A stretch of DNA of 64,000 bases from Xiphydria camelus (taxonomy: Eukaryota; Arthropoda; Insecta; Hymenoptera; Xiphydriidae), in the NCBI GenBank assembly GCA_963678675.1, contig OY783195.1, forward strand, positions 11,836,083 to 11,900,082. The letters run 5' to 3'. Positions 38,152 to 47,685 of the stretch are shown here, piece by piece. The position numbers were made by a program, and so were the translations under genes. Under the pieces are notes generated by a model that was not told the DNA's origin, ran no database searches, and worked only from the letters and a program-made list of their open reading frames with translations. The first letter of the stretch is position 1. Every line of letters starts with the position of its first letter.

Positions 38152-38370
38152 GTACACCCGGGCTCACGGAATCTGTCACTGGTGACTTTTTTTAAATGTT
38201 ATTTTTAAACGTACTAACCAATGATTAATCAATCCTCGTGCTTTCATTAACGAGAGTAGACGTCACCGTAGCTAATGAGGGCATGAGAATTAATTGTTCA
38301 CTGGTTAGTACGTTTAAAAATAAGGTTTAAAAAAAGTCACCAGCGACAGATTTCGTGAGCACGGGTGTAC
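38152..38370. mobile_element. 219-bp MITE, copy 2
   Basis: Same length and sequence as copy 1 except for about three substitutions in the left arm (gtacacccgggctcacgg). Its last base is part of the cgcc target of the retrotransposon that follows, so the LTR element inserted at its edge. Confidence 0.85.
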
Positions 38371-38373
38371 GCC

Positions 38374-38457
38374 TTTGGAGGCGGCGAGTCTCAGCGCAGG
38401 AAAAGGGAAAGCAAAAGAACAAAGGCTCGAGGAACTACACTTTATTCGCGCAACATC
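38374..38457 (-). repeat. 3' LTR remnant
   Basis: Identical to 42716-42799 except for one base over 84 bp, then abruptly switches to integrase sequence at 38458. Only the U5-side end of the LTR survives. Confidence 0.8.
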
Positions 38458-41140
38458 GTATAGCGTTGAGGTCCGACTTGAGCGTTGTTCTCAGGCCGAG
38501 GAGGACGGCCGGAAGAGCTCGAGGCCAGGGTATGTCGGGCTTGCACATTAGCGCAGCCTTGAGCGTTCTGTGGAAGCGCTCAACCATCCCGTTAGATTGC
38601 GGGTGGTACGGAGTCGTCCGGATCCGTTCGGTGCCGATGAGTTCAGCGAGGGACGAGAAAAGGTCTGCCTCGAACTGCGCGCCCTGGTCCGTCGTGATGG
38701 TTAATGGAGTCCCGAAATGAGCGATCCATCCGTCAAAGAAGGCTCGGGCAACCGTCGATGCCTGCTGGTCCGGGAGCGGGATAGCCGCCGGCCATCTGGA
38801 GAACCGGTCGACAATAGTCAGGCAGTATAGTATACCTTCAGCCGGGGGCATCTTAACGATGTCCAGATGAATATGGTTGAAGCGGGCATCCGGGGTCGCG
38901 AACTCAGTTAAGGCGGCGCGATTATGGCGCGAGACCTTGGCGCGTTGGCACGCGAGGCAGGATTGTGCCCAGCGCGCGACGTCCTTCCGCATGCCGGGCC
39001 AGCAGAACTTCTTCGAAATAGCACGCATCGTAGAGCGGATGCTGGGGTGCGAGAGATCGTGCACCACGCTGTAAGCCGTCTTCCGGAGAGAGCGCGGAAT
39101 ATACGGCCGCATGGTTCCGTTGGCGACAGAGCACCACAGCTCGTGGTCGTCAAAGGCGAGGAGCTGAAGTGCCAGAATTCCGGCGGCGAGAATATGCGGC
39201 AAATCTGGGTCGCTGCTCTGCTGCCGCGCCAAGGTTGCCAGGTCGAGCTTCGAGGGCATCTCGATGGATTCCACTCGCGAAAGAGCATCGGCCACCACGT
39301 TATCTTCGCCCTTGGTGTAGGAGAGGGTGACGTGGAACTGGAGAATATAGTCTAGATGGCGTGTCTGGCGAGGGGAGGCCTTATCTGGTGCTTGGAGGGG
39401 CGCGAAGGTCAGCGGCTTGTGGTCCGTCAACAAGGTGAACGGACGGCCCTCCAGGATATTCCGGAAGTGCTTGACTGCAGAATAAGCGGCTAGCAGCTCA
39501 CGATCATACGTACTGTAGCGGCACTGCGGGTCGGACAACTTCCGGGAGAAGAAACCGAGGGGTCTCCATGAGTGATCAGGCTCCTGCTGCTCCAGGTCCG
39601 CACCGATGGCTGTGTTGGAGGCGTCTGTGTGTAGACGGAGATTCGCGTCGTTCCGGAGGAAGGTGATCGTGGCGGCATCAACGATAGATTGCCTCGCAGT
39701 AGCGAAGACTTCTTCGGCCGCAGGAGTCCATGTCAGGGGCGCTGTCTTCTTCCTCGATGGAATGTTCCGGAGGAGGTCGGAAAGCGGCGCAAACGTGTGG
39801 GCTGCTCGAGGGAGGCAGCGGCGATAATAGTTGACTATCCCGAGAAAGCGCCGCAGCTGAGCCGAATCCACAGGCTTCGGAAAAGACTGGATGGCTTCGA
39901 AGCGAGCGGCGGGGGGCTTGAATCCTTCCGCGGAGACCTCGAATCCCAGGTAAACAATCGAGCTCTTGGCGAGGCGGCACTTATCCGGATTAACCCGCAT
40001 TCCGGCCGATCGAAGGACGGCGAAGAGCTGGCGAAGATGGGCGAGGTGCTCCTCCGGGTTATCGGAGGCCACGATAATGTCATCTAAATACGCCCGGGCG
40101 AAGGGCAGGTCGCGTAGGAGATGGTCCATGGCCCTCTGGAGGGACTGCGGAGTATTGCGCAGGCCGAGGGATGAACGGGTAAACTCAAAAAGGCCAAACG
40201 GCGTACATATTGCTGTTCTGTGCTGGTCCTCAGGCGCAATGGGCAGCTGGTAGAACGCCTTCTTCAAGTCGACCACTGAGAAGACTGTCCCGCCAAGGCC
40301 CAGCAAGAGGTCCTCAATCACCGGGAGCGGATAACGGTCCGGGACAGTACGGGAATTCAGCTGTCTGTAATCGCCGGTGATGCGGTAAGATCCGTCAGGC
40401 TTCGCAACGAGGAGCAGCGGGCTGGCCCAAGCGCTGTCTGAGGGGCGCACTATCCCTTGGTCCTGGAGTACTCGGAATCCAGCGCGTGCGGCTTCCAGGA
40501 GCGGCCCGATGAGGCGACGCGGTCTGGTAGCGGCCGGGGGGCCGGAAGTCACGATAACGTGCTCGACAGGCAGGTCAGGCAAGGAAATTATTGCCCCGCC
40601 TGGAGCGGCAAGATCCGCGAATTCGCGGAAGAGCGCGGCGAAGGTGCCCTCGGCCGTGTCAGGCTGGACGGCGATGTCGACCGAATGAATCGACGCGACG
40701 GCTAAGGAACCCACTGAGCGGAGGTTCGACTCCGTGTCGACCAAGCATCTGCGAGCCAGATCAACGGTCAAGCTATAGTGCGTCAGAAAATCGGCGCCCA
40801 AGATTGGCGAGTTCACGTCGGCGATGAGGAACTGCCACGGGAATAAGCGACGCGTGCACAAGTCCAGAGTGAGACAGTGATTACCGTAGGTCTGGATGGT
40901 TGAGGCGTTGGCGGCGGACAAGGTAAGCGACTTCGGCTGTAGGGCTTGCTTGAATATCGACCGGGGCAGGAGGGACACCGAGGATCCCGTATCGACCAGG
41001 AAGGTGAGTTTGGCCCCATGGTCACGGACAAAAAGACGGCGTTCTGGCGTGGCGCCCGCCGCTGCCATCTGCAGAGCGGAAGGCGCTACTCGTTTCCCGG
41101 CTGCGACTGAATTTGGTTGAATGAGCAGGGAGGTTGGCAC
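38458..41140 (-). CDS. pol: Ty3/gypsy pol polyprotein, C-terminally truncated
   Basis: One open frame of nearly 900 residues. In order: aspartic protease (FLVDTGSSVSLLP, about residue 50), reverse transcriptase (DYRQLNSRTVPDRYPLP, FSVVDLKKAFYQLP, active site YLDD), RNase H (LHTDASNTAIGADL, GEDNVVADALSR), integrase zinc finger (HDLSHPS...CLACQRAK) and integrase core with D, D and E (HLDIVK, TTDQGAQFE, ERFHRTLKAAL). It ends soon after LLGLRTTLKSD, where the deletion joins LTR sequence that adds about eight unrelated residues. Catalytic residues are intact but the integrase tail is lost. The frame overlaps the gag region, implying a shifted or processed gag-pol junction. Confidence 0.9.
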
Positions 41141-42122
41141 CGTATCGCATTCGCGCCGAATTTATAGTGGAGATAACACATCCTGGGGGTGGCATCCGGA
41201 GGTTGGGCACTCGCGGGAGTGTTATTGGCCAGAGTCCTACTGCGCGGACGGCTTCCACCGGCCTAGGAGCCCTTGGAGGCGGAAAGCAGCTGCACAATCT
41301 GCGACAGCTGCACGGACGTCGCCTGTATGGATTGCGCCAGTTGTGACGAGATGGACTGGAGCAGCTGCAGGTGCTGCGCCGACATAAATTGCAGCATTTG
41401 CGTATGCTGCGTTGACATGGCGAGCAGCTGAGAAATCGACGACTGCATAGGCGGGTCTGGCGGTAGCTGAGCCGAGGGCGGCTGGAACGGCGCGGCGTTG
41501 GCGAGCGGAAATGTCGCGCGCGCGCGGACGAGTCGACGGCCGCGATTTCGGGCCCGGCTGTCACCATGTCATCGGCCAGCAAGTCGAGGTGGTCCAATGA
41601 AGCGGCATGAAGGACCTTGCACAGCCGGTTAGCGAGCGGGGGCAGTAAGTCCAGCCACTTCACTCGCAAGGCATCCTCTGAAATTGCAGAGCCTGCGAGG
41701 GTTCTCATGTAACGCAGCAGCTGGGAAGGCGTACGGGACTCCAGCTGGACCTCATTGAATAACTTGTGAAGCTGGCTGTCCTGTGATGGGGCGAAACGCT
41801 GAAGGATTGCCGACTTCAGGGTCTCGTATCGGTTAGTCGGGGGTGGTGCCAATATGAGATCTGACAGATCCTGAGCCACCTTCGCCGGTAAAGAATTAAG
41901 AAGCTGCGCGTAGCGGGAGGCATCGCTTCGAATCTGGTTGGCCGTGAACGCCGTTTCCAGTCTCACGAACCACACATGCGGCTCCGTATCCCCGTAGGCT
42001 GGGAGCGCGCAACGCCACACTGCCTCAACCGGCTTGGGGGGTGGGTCCTGCAGCGGCTGGTTGACTAGAGCCGGGGCGTCGTCCATTGCAGCCGCACCAT
42101 GAGGAGGACTGCGGGGAAGCAT
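41122..42122 (-). pseudogene. gag: Ty3/gypsy gag, frameshifted
   Basis: Starts at about 42122 with AMDDAPALVNQP; the capsid-like region has WFVRLETAF, RYETLKSAIL and LHKLFNEVQLESRTPSQLLR. At 41515-41527 a (CG)n run appears two bases too long: the frame moves to Arg-rich nonsense, while the natural frame resumes as a Gln-rich stretch (QSSISQLLAMSTQHTQML). That frame then meets TAG at 41263 before a zinc-binding-like CYLHYKFGANAIRCQPPC near the end, a motif seen in related gag proteins. So gag carries one frameshift and one stop. Confidence 0.75.
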
Positions 42123-42700
42123 TACGCCGCGATAGCACGAAATGAGAAAGGCACTCGAGAGACCCGAGGAAAGTCACCCCGCGACGATGGCGCGTAAACG
42201 TTCCAACGCGGAAAGTCACAACGCGAACCGCGGCGCGCGGAAGAAACGACGCACACGGCACGCGGGAAACACGTGCAGCAACGTTGCGCGCGCCGACTGG
42301 AGGGAAAACACTCCCGGCACGAGGCAAAGATGGCGGCCGCGGATGATGCAACGCGCTGAACACGCGGCGGCGAACAAAAGGCGCAACACGATCGGTTCGC
42401 TCGGCCTAAATGAGCCGGCGAAAACGCGCACTAGGCCGTCGAGGAAGACTGGCCAGGAATCGGCTGGCAAAGCATGATCGGCTTGCCCGCCGGGGAAAGG
42501 AATGATAAGGAGAGCACGCGAGAAAGTCGCGTGTTCTCGGGGTCGGGCCACCACGAAGGGAATGCCGGACAAAGGGAAAAGGACTGCGAAGCTGGAGGAG
42601 GGAAAAACCGCTCGGTAGAGGATTCTCTCCTTCAGGGCAGGAAGACCGGATAAAATGAACAGTAAAGGCTCATCGAGCGTGAGAAAACTGCGTGCTCGAA
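42123..42700 (-). other. Retrotransposon 5' leader
   Basis: About 580 bases between primer-binding site and gag. GC-rich and open in one minus-strand frame (42764-42216), but that frame crosses the LTR boundary and shows no protein features. I read it as untranslated leader. Confidence 0.5.
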
Positions 42701-42714
42701 CGTCGGGGTCACCA
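42701..42714 (-). promoter_or_regulatory. tRNA primer-binding site
   Basis: On the minus strand tggtgaccccgacg lies one or two bases inside the 5' LTR. This wording is common at the primer-binding site of arthropod gypsy elements. Confidence 0.6.
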
Positions 42715-42715
42715 C

Positions 42716-43024
42716 TTTGGAGGCGGCGAGTCTCAGCACAGGAAAAGGGAAAGCAAAAGAACAAAGGCTCGAGGAACTACACTTTATTCGCGCAACATCC
42801 GCGCACATCGAGAACTCAAAACCGACTAAAACTAAGGCTGGCTAGGGGCGCCCGCGTGCTTGGCGGTCGCGAGACACGCGAGGGCCTCTCGGCCAATCGC
42901 GGGGCAGCTGCGCGCGCAACGCTGCCGGTTTCAGTGGCAAACGGGCGAGCGGAAAGAGACTAGGTCGATTCTCGGGATCAACGTCTGCTTCCGAGAACGA
43001 CGACGGTTAGGCTGAGCCCCTACA
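42716..43024 (-). repeat. 5' LTR of the Ty3/gypsy element
   Basis: 309 bp, beginning tgtaggggctcagcc on the minus strand and ending gcctccaaa. It contains the retroelement's promoter by analogy; the only other copy is the 84-bp remnant at 38374. Confidence 0.75.
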
Positions 43025-43208
43025 CGCCAATATCCGCCATATTTCCGCTGCGCCGCGAGCGCCGCCATCGGTAATGAGCGGTCCCAATAGGGACCGTGCA
43101 CAGCGACAAGTAGCCATCTGGTGGCCAATTATTATATTATTTCGGTGCAAAAAGTACACGAGCATATGACAGTTACATAAAAATACATAAAATAATAATA
43201 AAATAATA

Positions 43209-43737
43209 ATGTCTGCGTCAAGAAAGTCTTGCTGTATTCGATGTTGCTCAAATGCACCTCGCAATACTCAAAATGTCGAACCAAAAGTGAAATTTTATTA
43301 TTTTCCTGAGTTCAGTGTACATCAACCTTGGAAAAACGTGAAACGTAAACAATGGATCAAAGCTGTTAAAAATTATGTGTAAGTATAATATGAAAAATAA
43401 TAATTTGAAGAAAATAACGCTGATAGTCCTGATAAAGAAAGTCATAAGAAGTTTCTTAAGAGGTTACAAGTTATAATTCAAATAAATTTTAAGTAGACAA
43501 ATAACCTATAATTTTATTAAATTGTTTTTCTGTTTTAGGAATAATCCAAATGATTGGGAACCTAAAAAGAGCACAGTAATTTGCAGTACTCATTTCGTTG
43601 GGAATTGTAAGTCAGAACATCCCTTGCATCCATTATATCTTCCTTCCATCTTCCCAGGAAAAAAAATACAGATAAGAGGTCATTACAAGCTCTGCAGAGA
43701 TTTGAACGACAATGTCGTCGCACAAATAGAAGTGTGA
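43209..43737 (+). pseudogene. THAP-domain protein, frameshifted
   Basis: Exon 1 is 43209-43378 and exon 2 starts at 43539; the 160-bp intron has gtaagt and ttttag ends. The spliced product has the THAP zinc-finger layout: CCIRCCSNAP, FYYFPEF, RKQWIKAV, DWEPKKSTVICSTHF, YLPSIFPGKK. THAP fingers bind DNA and occur in host regulators and in several DNA-transposon transposases. After PGKK an A8 run at about 43662-43669 shifts the frame, giving a stop at 43737. The neighbouring frame continues protein-like (QALQRFERQCRRTN, KVNNFIEMEEQQEC) to about 43835. So the gene is broken there or the base count is wrong. No DDE domain follows. Confidence 0.75.
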
Positions 43738-44288
43738 ACATTCAACAAGGAAGGAAAAAAGTTAATAATTTTATTGAAATGGAGGAACAGCAAGAATGTA
43801 TACATTGTATACGTTTCTACAATCACGCGAATTGAAGAAAGGTATAATACCTACCTAGATAAATTTAAATGTTACTTATAGAAGACAATGCAATGGTAGA
43901 TGACTTCTTTAGTTGATATTATTGGATACCGTTGAGATTCTCGCGATTACCCGCGTGCTTAAATTTTAAATTTAAACTTGCATTTTCTAGTAAAAGAGCG
44001 AAGGGAGAACAAAATTTTCCCGACGTTTCTATGAGCTTCTACCTTCCTATTAAAAAAGAACTATAATCTAAAATGTGTCGCGCGAAATTACCTATCAGGG
44101 AAAGACTGATTTATAAAAAAAGAAGAGAGATCTATTAATTTTGATTCTCCAGAGCTCTAACTCAGATAAAATTATAATCATGATTCAATCTCACGCGTGG
44201 AAAGCAAGGCTACAATAGCCGTTCCTCGGAGCACCGTCCTACGCGAATGCTGCGACCCAGAGAAATTGAGCATCATCGAGTTCTTAAT

Positions 44289-44436
44289 CTAGAACGAATC
44301 ATCGAGCGTCAACGTCGCGGTGGAATTTCTACTGTCCGGCGATTGCTTTGCGATATATCGTTTCCGTACGATCTCTTGAAGGTCGTTGCAAGGGCTATTT
44401 TCGCGTTTGGCTCGCAAAGGTCTCTCACCCGGCGAT
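44289..44436 (-). CDS. Candidate last exon of a membrane-protein gene
   Basis: Acceptor gtgtctttcag/atcgcc joins in phase 2 to the exon ending at 44568 and opens a frame of about 48 residues (SPGERPLRAKRENSPCNDLQ ... LTLDDSF) ending in TAG at 44289. It is basic then acidic, and not recognised. Support is splice phase and adjacency only. Confidence 0.4.
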
Positions 44437-44567
44437 CTGAAAGACACGTTTAAAAGCCCACTGTGAACAAAATCAATCCTTCGCAGCCACGACATTCTGA
44501 CAATGCGAAAGTCGTCTTTGTTCCTGGCGAATTAAAAGTTTACGGCGATAAAATTGTTTAATCATAC

Positions 44568-44936
44568 CTTGCGACGAGTTTGTCTTTGTCGATGTCTTTC
44601 AGTATATCGCCCATTAATTTCTGGGAGATCAGTGGCGGTTTATGCCGATCGACGAACTTGTAGTCTTGTAAACTAGCTCTCCCTGCGATGTGAGGAGTCG
44701 TCGGAGGTGGCAGAGGTGGCGGCATATAATAATAACTGATTAAAAGTTTTAACATTTCAATCAAAACGATTACAGTAATTAGCATTGATCCCAAAGCAAG
44801 AAATCTTAAAGTTGGCAATAATTTCGTTCCTGGCTGAATTGCTGCATTTCTTTGCGACCTCGGTGCAATGCGATGTCGTATTTGTTCCAATAATCTCTGG
44901 CCGGTTTTGTTTTTCCAAACGAAATCGAGTGAAGAA
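44568..44936 (-). CDS. Candidate exon with one membrane span
   Basis: Open from about 44940 to a good donor gcaag/gtatga at 44567. It encodes LLEQIRHRIAPRSQRNA, a hydrophobic span (LRFLALGSMLITVIVLIEML), a proline-rich patch (PPPLPPPTTPH) and KLMGDILKDIDKDKLVAR. There is no upstream ATG in frame, so it would be an internal exon or a decayed one: joining to the upstream candidate exon at 45045 meets a stop. I do not recognise the protein. Confidence 0.45.
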
Positions 44937-45044
44937 TTCTACATTATTGTAAGTATTCTTCGAAATAGTCAACTCTGAAATAGTTTTGTATTAGATATTG
45001 ATTATAAATTAATAAGTACCTATAGGTATCTTTTATTTACTTAC

Positions 45045-45165
45045 CGGGCACGTATTTTCTTCGGATTTCTCATTCTTGGTAATACGTCAATATATTCATC
45101 AAATGATGATTCAAAAAATTGGTTTATCAAATAACTCCATTTCAAAATTAATAACAATTTACCAC
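45045..45165 (-). CDS. Candidate upstream exon
   Basis: KWSYLINQFFESSFDEYIDV, then LPRMRNPKKIRAR, ending at a strong donor gcccg/gtaagt (45044). It resembles real coding sequence, but the nearest acceptor (atttcag/agttg, 44974) leads to VDYFEEYLQ and a stop. Either the gene is decayed or my exon choice is wrong. Confidence 0.3.
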
Positions 45166-45340
45166 AACGATCAGGTTATGACTATGTCACGGAAGAATAT
45201 AGACACAAACAAAAAGTTAGGTTATACAGAGGATAGATAGCTTATCCCACGATGAAACTGCCGGATAAGTTATGTCTGCATTTATTCCAAAGTTTATGCT
45301 ATTCCAGACTTATACCATGCTTGTAAAATGCTTGCGTACT

Positions 45341-45396
45341 GGTTATTTTCAGTATAGCGCTATACCGCGTTTATACCGTGTTGGTAAAACTGGCCC
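45341..45396. mobile_element. Half copy of the TAA-flanked palindromic MITE
   Basis: ggttattttcagtatagcgc through gttggtaaaactggccc matches the right half of 33060-33116 and is followed by taa. The left half is not recognisable. Confidence 0.7.
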
Positions 45397-45689
45397 TAAA
45401 TATCACTTTTGGATCACTGCTCACCACCATTGAACCACTACTGACCATCATTGAACCACTGCTCACCACTATTGTGCCACTACTCAGGTTTTCAGTAGTG
45501 GTTGAAAATATTCTGTAGTGTTCTGTAGTGGTTTTCGACACGGGACACTTTATTTTCTCTGTATGAAAATAGAAAAGTTATACAAACCATATGAAATTGC
45601 AAGAGGCAGTCGTAATATCATTAACCGGACTCATTCTCTTGAATATTTAACTAACGAATAAATCTTTAAACGTATCATTAACAGTATTT

Positions 45690-45944
45690 GAGGCACATAG
45701 AATAACAGTGGTCCTACCCGACTTTTTTTTTTCGAATAGCTGCCTTTAATTTAAAATGAGTTGTCTAATGTGTATCATTCAGTATAAAGGTGGTCTATCT
45801 CCATATTGTAGTTTTTTACAATATGAACTTTATACTGGAATACTACAATAGAACTTTATACTGAAAGATACACATTAGACAACTCATTTTAAATGAGGCA
45901 GCTATTTGAAAAAAATGTGGAGTTACTGTTATTCTATGTGCCTC
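45690..45944. mobile_element. Palindromic MITE with gaggcacataga ends
   Basis: gaggcacatagaataacagt / actgttattctatgtgcctc ends; the arms run through gagttgtctaatgtgtatc and tttatactg to a centre near 45815. attt flanks it on both sides, a possible 4-bp duplication. Confidence 0.75.
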
Positions 45945-47330
45945 ATTTATACTTTAAAAACTAACGAACCTATTTTATAAATATTTTTCTAAATATCCGA
46001 CACTTTATCACAGTCAATATTTTTCATTTTTGCATACAACCTTGGAAGAGAAAGCTTGTGAAATAAAATTTTTCCACACGAGGCACAACCTCAGATAAAA
46101 ATGAATCATTCCTTTGAATCGAGATTAAAAGACAACCTTTTGGTGAATATACAAAGAGGTCACACAACAGACAGATTCGTGACATACATTTGTATTTGTA
46201 TCTGTGTGTAAATCGAATGTGACTCTTTCAATTGTACACCATTTTCATCTAATATTAAGTATGGTACCCTAAATTTTTTTTCTCTTCATCAAATAAAGGA
46301 ATATTTCTGCACGAATACGGGCATTTTATTTCTAACAGTCGCTTGTCCCAAATATTTGAACCGTAGATTTTGATAACGTCTGGAGAACAACAGAGCCAAG
46401 GTTGTTGCAATGATATGATCAATCCTACCTTTGTAACTATACTACAGTCTGCCTCAACATTCTTCCGATAAATTTGTAGAGCGGTATCTTCCATTTTCTT
46501 CCCGTATTCCATTGCCGGTGTGCTTTTTTGTTTCATGCTCAGTAAATCCTTAACTACCGCATCGATGTCGAAGCGAGACCCTTTTACCCTGTGAACATTA
46601 CTTGCTGTTATGCGTTTTACTCTTTGATGGAACCATTCTGGACTGTGACTTTGATCAATTGTTTTAAGACAAACTTCAACTCCAGTGGCATTGTCACACA
46701 ATATTTCCTGTTGATAAAAGTCAAACAATTCATTGGGGAGCAAATATTCGAAAGAAGAATAATGGTGATTTGCTGTCTGCAAAATGAATACTTCCATCGC
46801 TAATTGTTTGACTGTTTCCATTAATTTCCTTTGTTGTGTAATTTGCACAAGGTTAGCCAAGGTCTCTGCTGCCATTATTTCCACTTCATTTTTCTCTTCT
46901 AATTTAAAAATACGATAAAGAGGTGTCTCAGGTAGCACACTGACGTTAGAATAACGTCTCAGACGTCATTTTTTGGTCAGTATAGGGTTTCAGACGTCAG
47001 TTATCGTAATATTAACGTCACAGGGACGTCATATTTACGACGTACCTAGAACGTCAAAATTCAACGTCTTTTTGACGGGACTTTTCCATCACTGACGAAC
47101 GAGACTTAGAAAAATTTCAGTCTCCTGCATATATAGGGACTTGAAAATTTATTTGTGAATAAATGGACAAAAATTGTAATTTGTTCAATTATTAAATCAA
47201 TAAATTATTTCATTTCGAGTCTCCAGAGTATGTTGAGCAAGTTATAAACTATACTGTTTATTAAAAAGCACAGATTATTAAAGTAAATGAAAGACAATCA
47301 ATTAATGTAGGATGAATAAACATTCATATA

Positions 47331-47381
47331 ATTATTTATTTATTTATTTATTTATATTTATTTATTTATTATTTATTTGCG
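47331..47381. repeat. (ttta)n microsatellite
   Basis: About a dozen ttta/ttat units with minor interruptions. Confidence 0.9.
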
Positions 47382-47589
47382 TCTATGCAAGAATATTTAT
47401 CAAAAGATACAATCATAAATTTAGAAAAATATTGACGAAAAGAACAAGATTATAAAATCTTATTTATTCAAGCTCTTTCTTATTGACAGAAAAAGCAATA
47501 TACATTTATTCATCAAACTTCATATAAACACCAATAGTAGTAATATTCTTAACCACAGGAGCGTGCAGCAGATGAGGACTCGAGGACTC

Positions 47590-47672
47590 GGTGTCCTACC
47601 GACCGATCAACGAAGTTAAGCAGCGAAAAGTGCGGACACTAGTTGGATGGGTGACCGCTCACGATGAAAAGA
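47590..47672 (+). pseudogene. 5S rRNA-like segment (5S relic or 5S-derived SINE head)
   Basis: ccgatcaacgaagttaagca, gcg and agttggatgggtgaccgc match the most conserved parts of 5S rRNA, including the internal RNA polymerase III control boxes, in the right order and spacing. The two ends of a 5S gene are missing or replaced. It is a relic or the head of a 5S-derived SINE. Confidence 0.75.
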
Positions 47673-47685
47673 TATACGTCAGACC

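Larger units (their letters stand above)
38374..43024 (-). mobile_element. Ty3/gypsy LTR retrotransposon, 3' end deleted
   Basis: Minus-strand element with 5' LTR (43024-42716), primer-binding site, gag, pol and an 84-bp remnant of the 3' LTR (38457-38374). cgcc at 38370-38373 and 43025-43028 is a probable 4-bp target duplication. An internal deletion joins integrase directly to the LTR remnant, removing the end of pol and most of the 3' LTR. Being GC-rich, it contrasts with the surrounding AT-rich DNA. No envelope-like gene is seen. Confidence 0.85.

Noticed and set aside
38877..40827. Many plus-strand frames inside the gypsy pol region
   Set aside because: They are mirror frames of the GC-rich pol gene, which has clear catalytic motifs on the minus strand.
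42216..42764. 182-codon minus-strand frame between LTR and gag
   Set aside because: It crosses the LTR and primer-binding site boundary and has no recognisable motif; the region is best read as leader.
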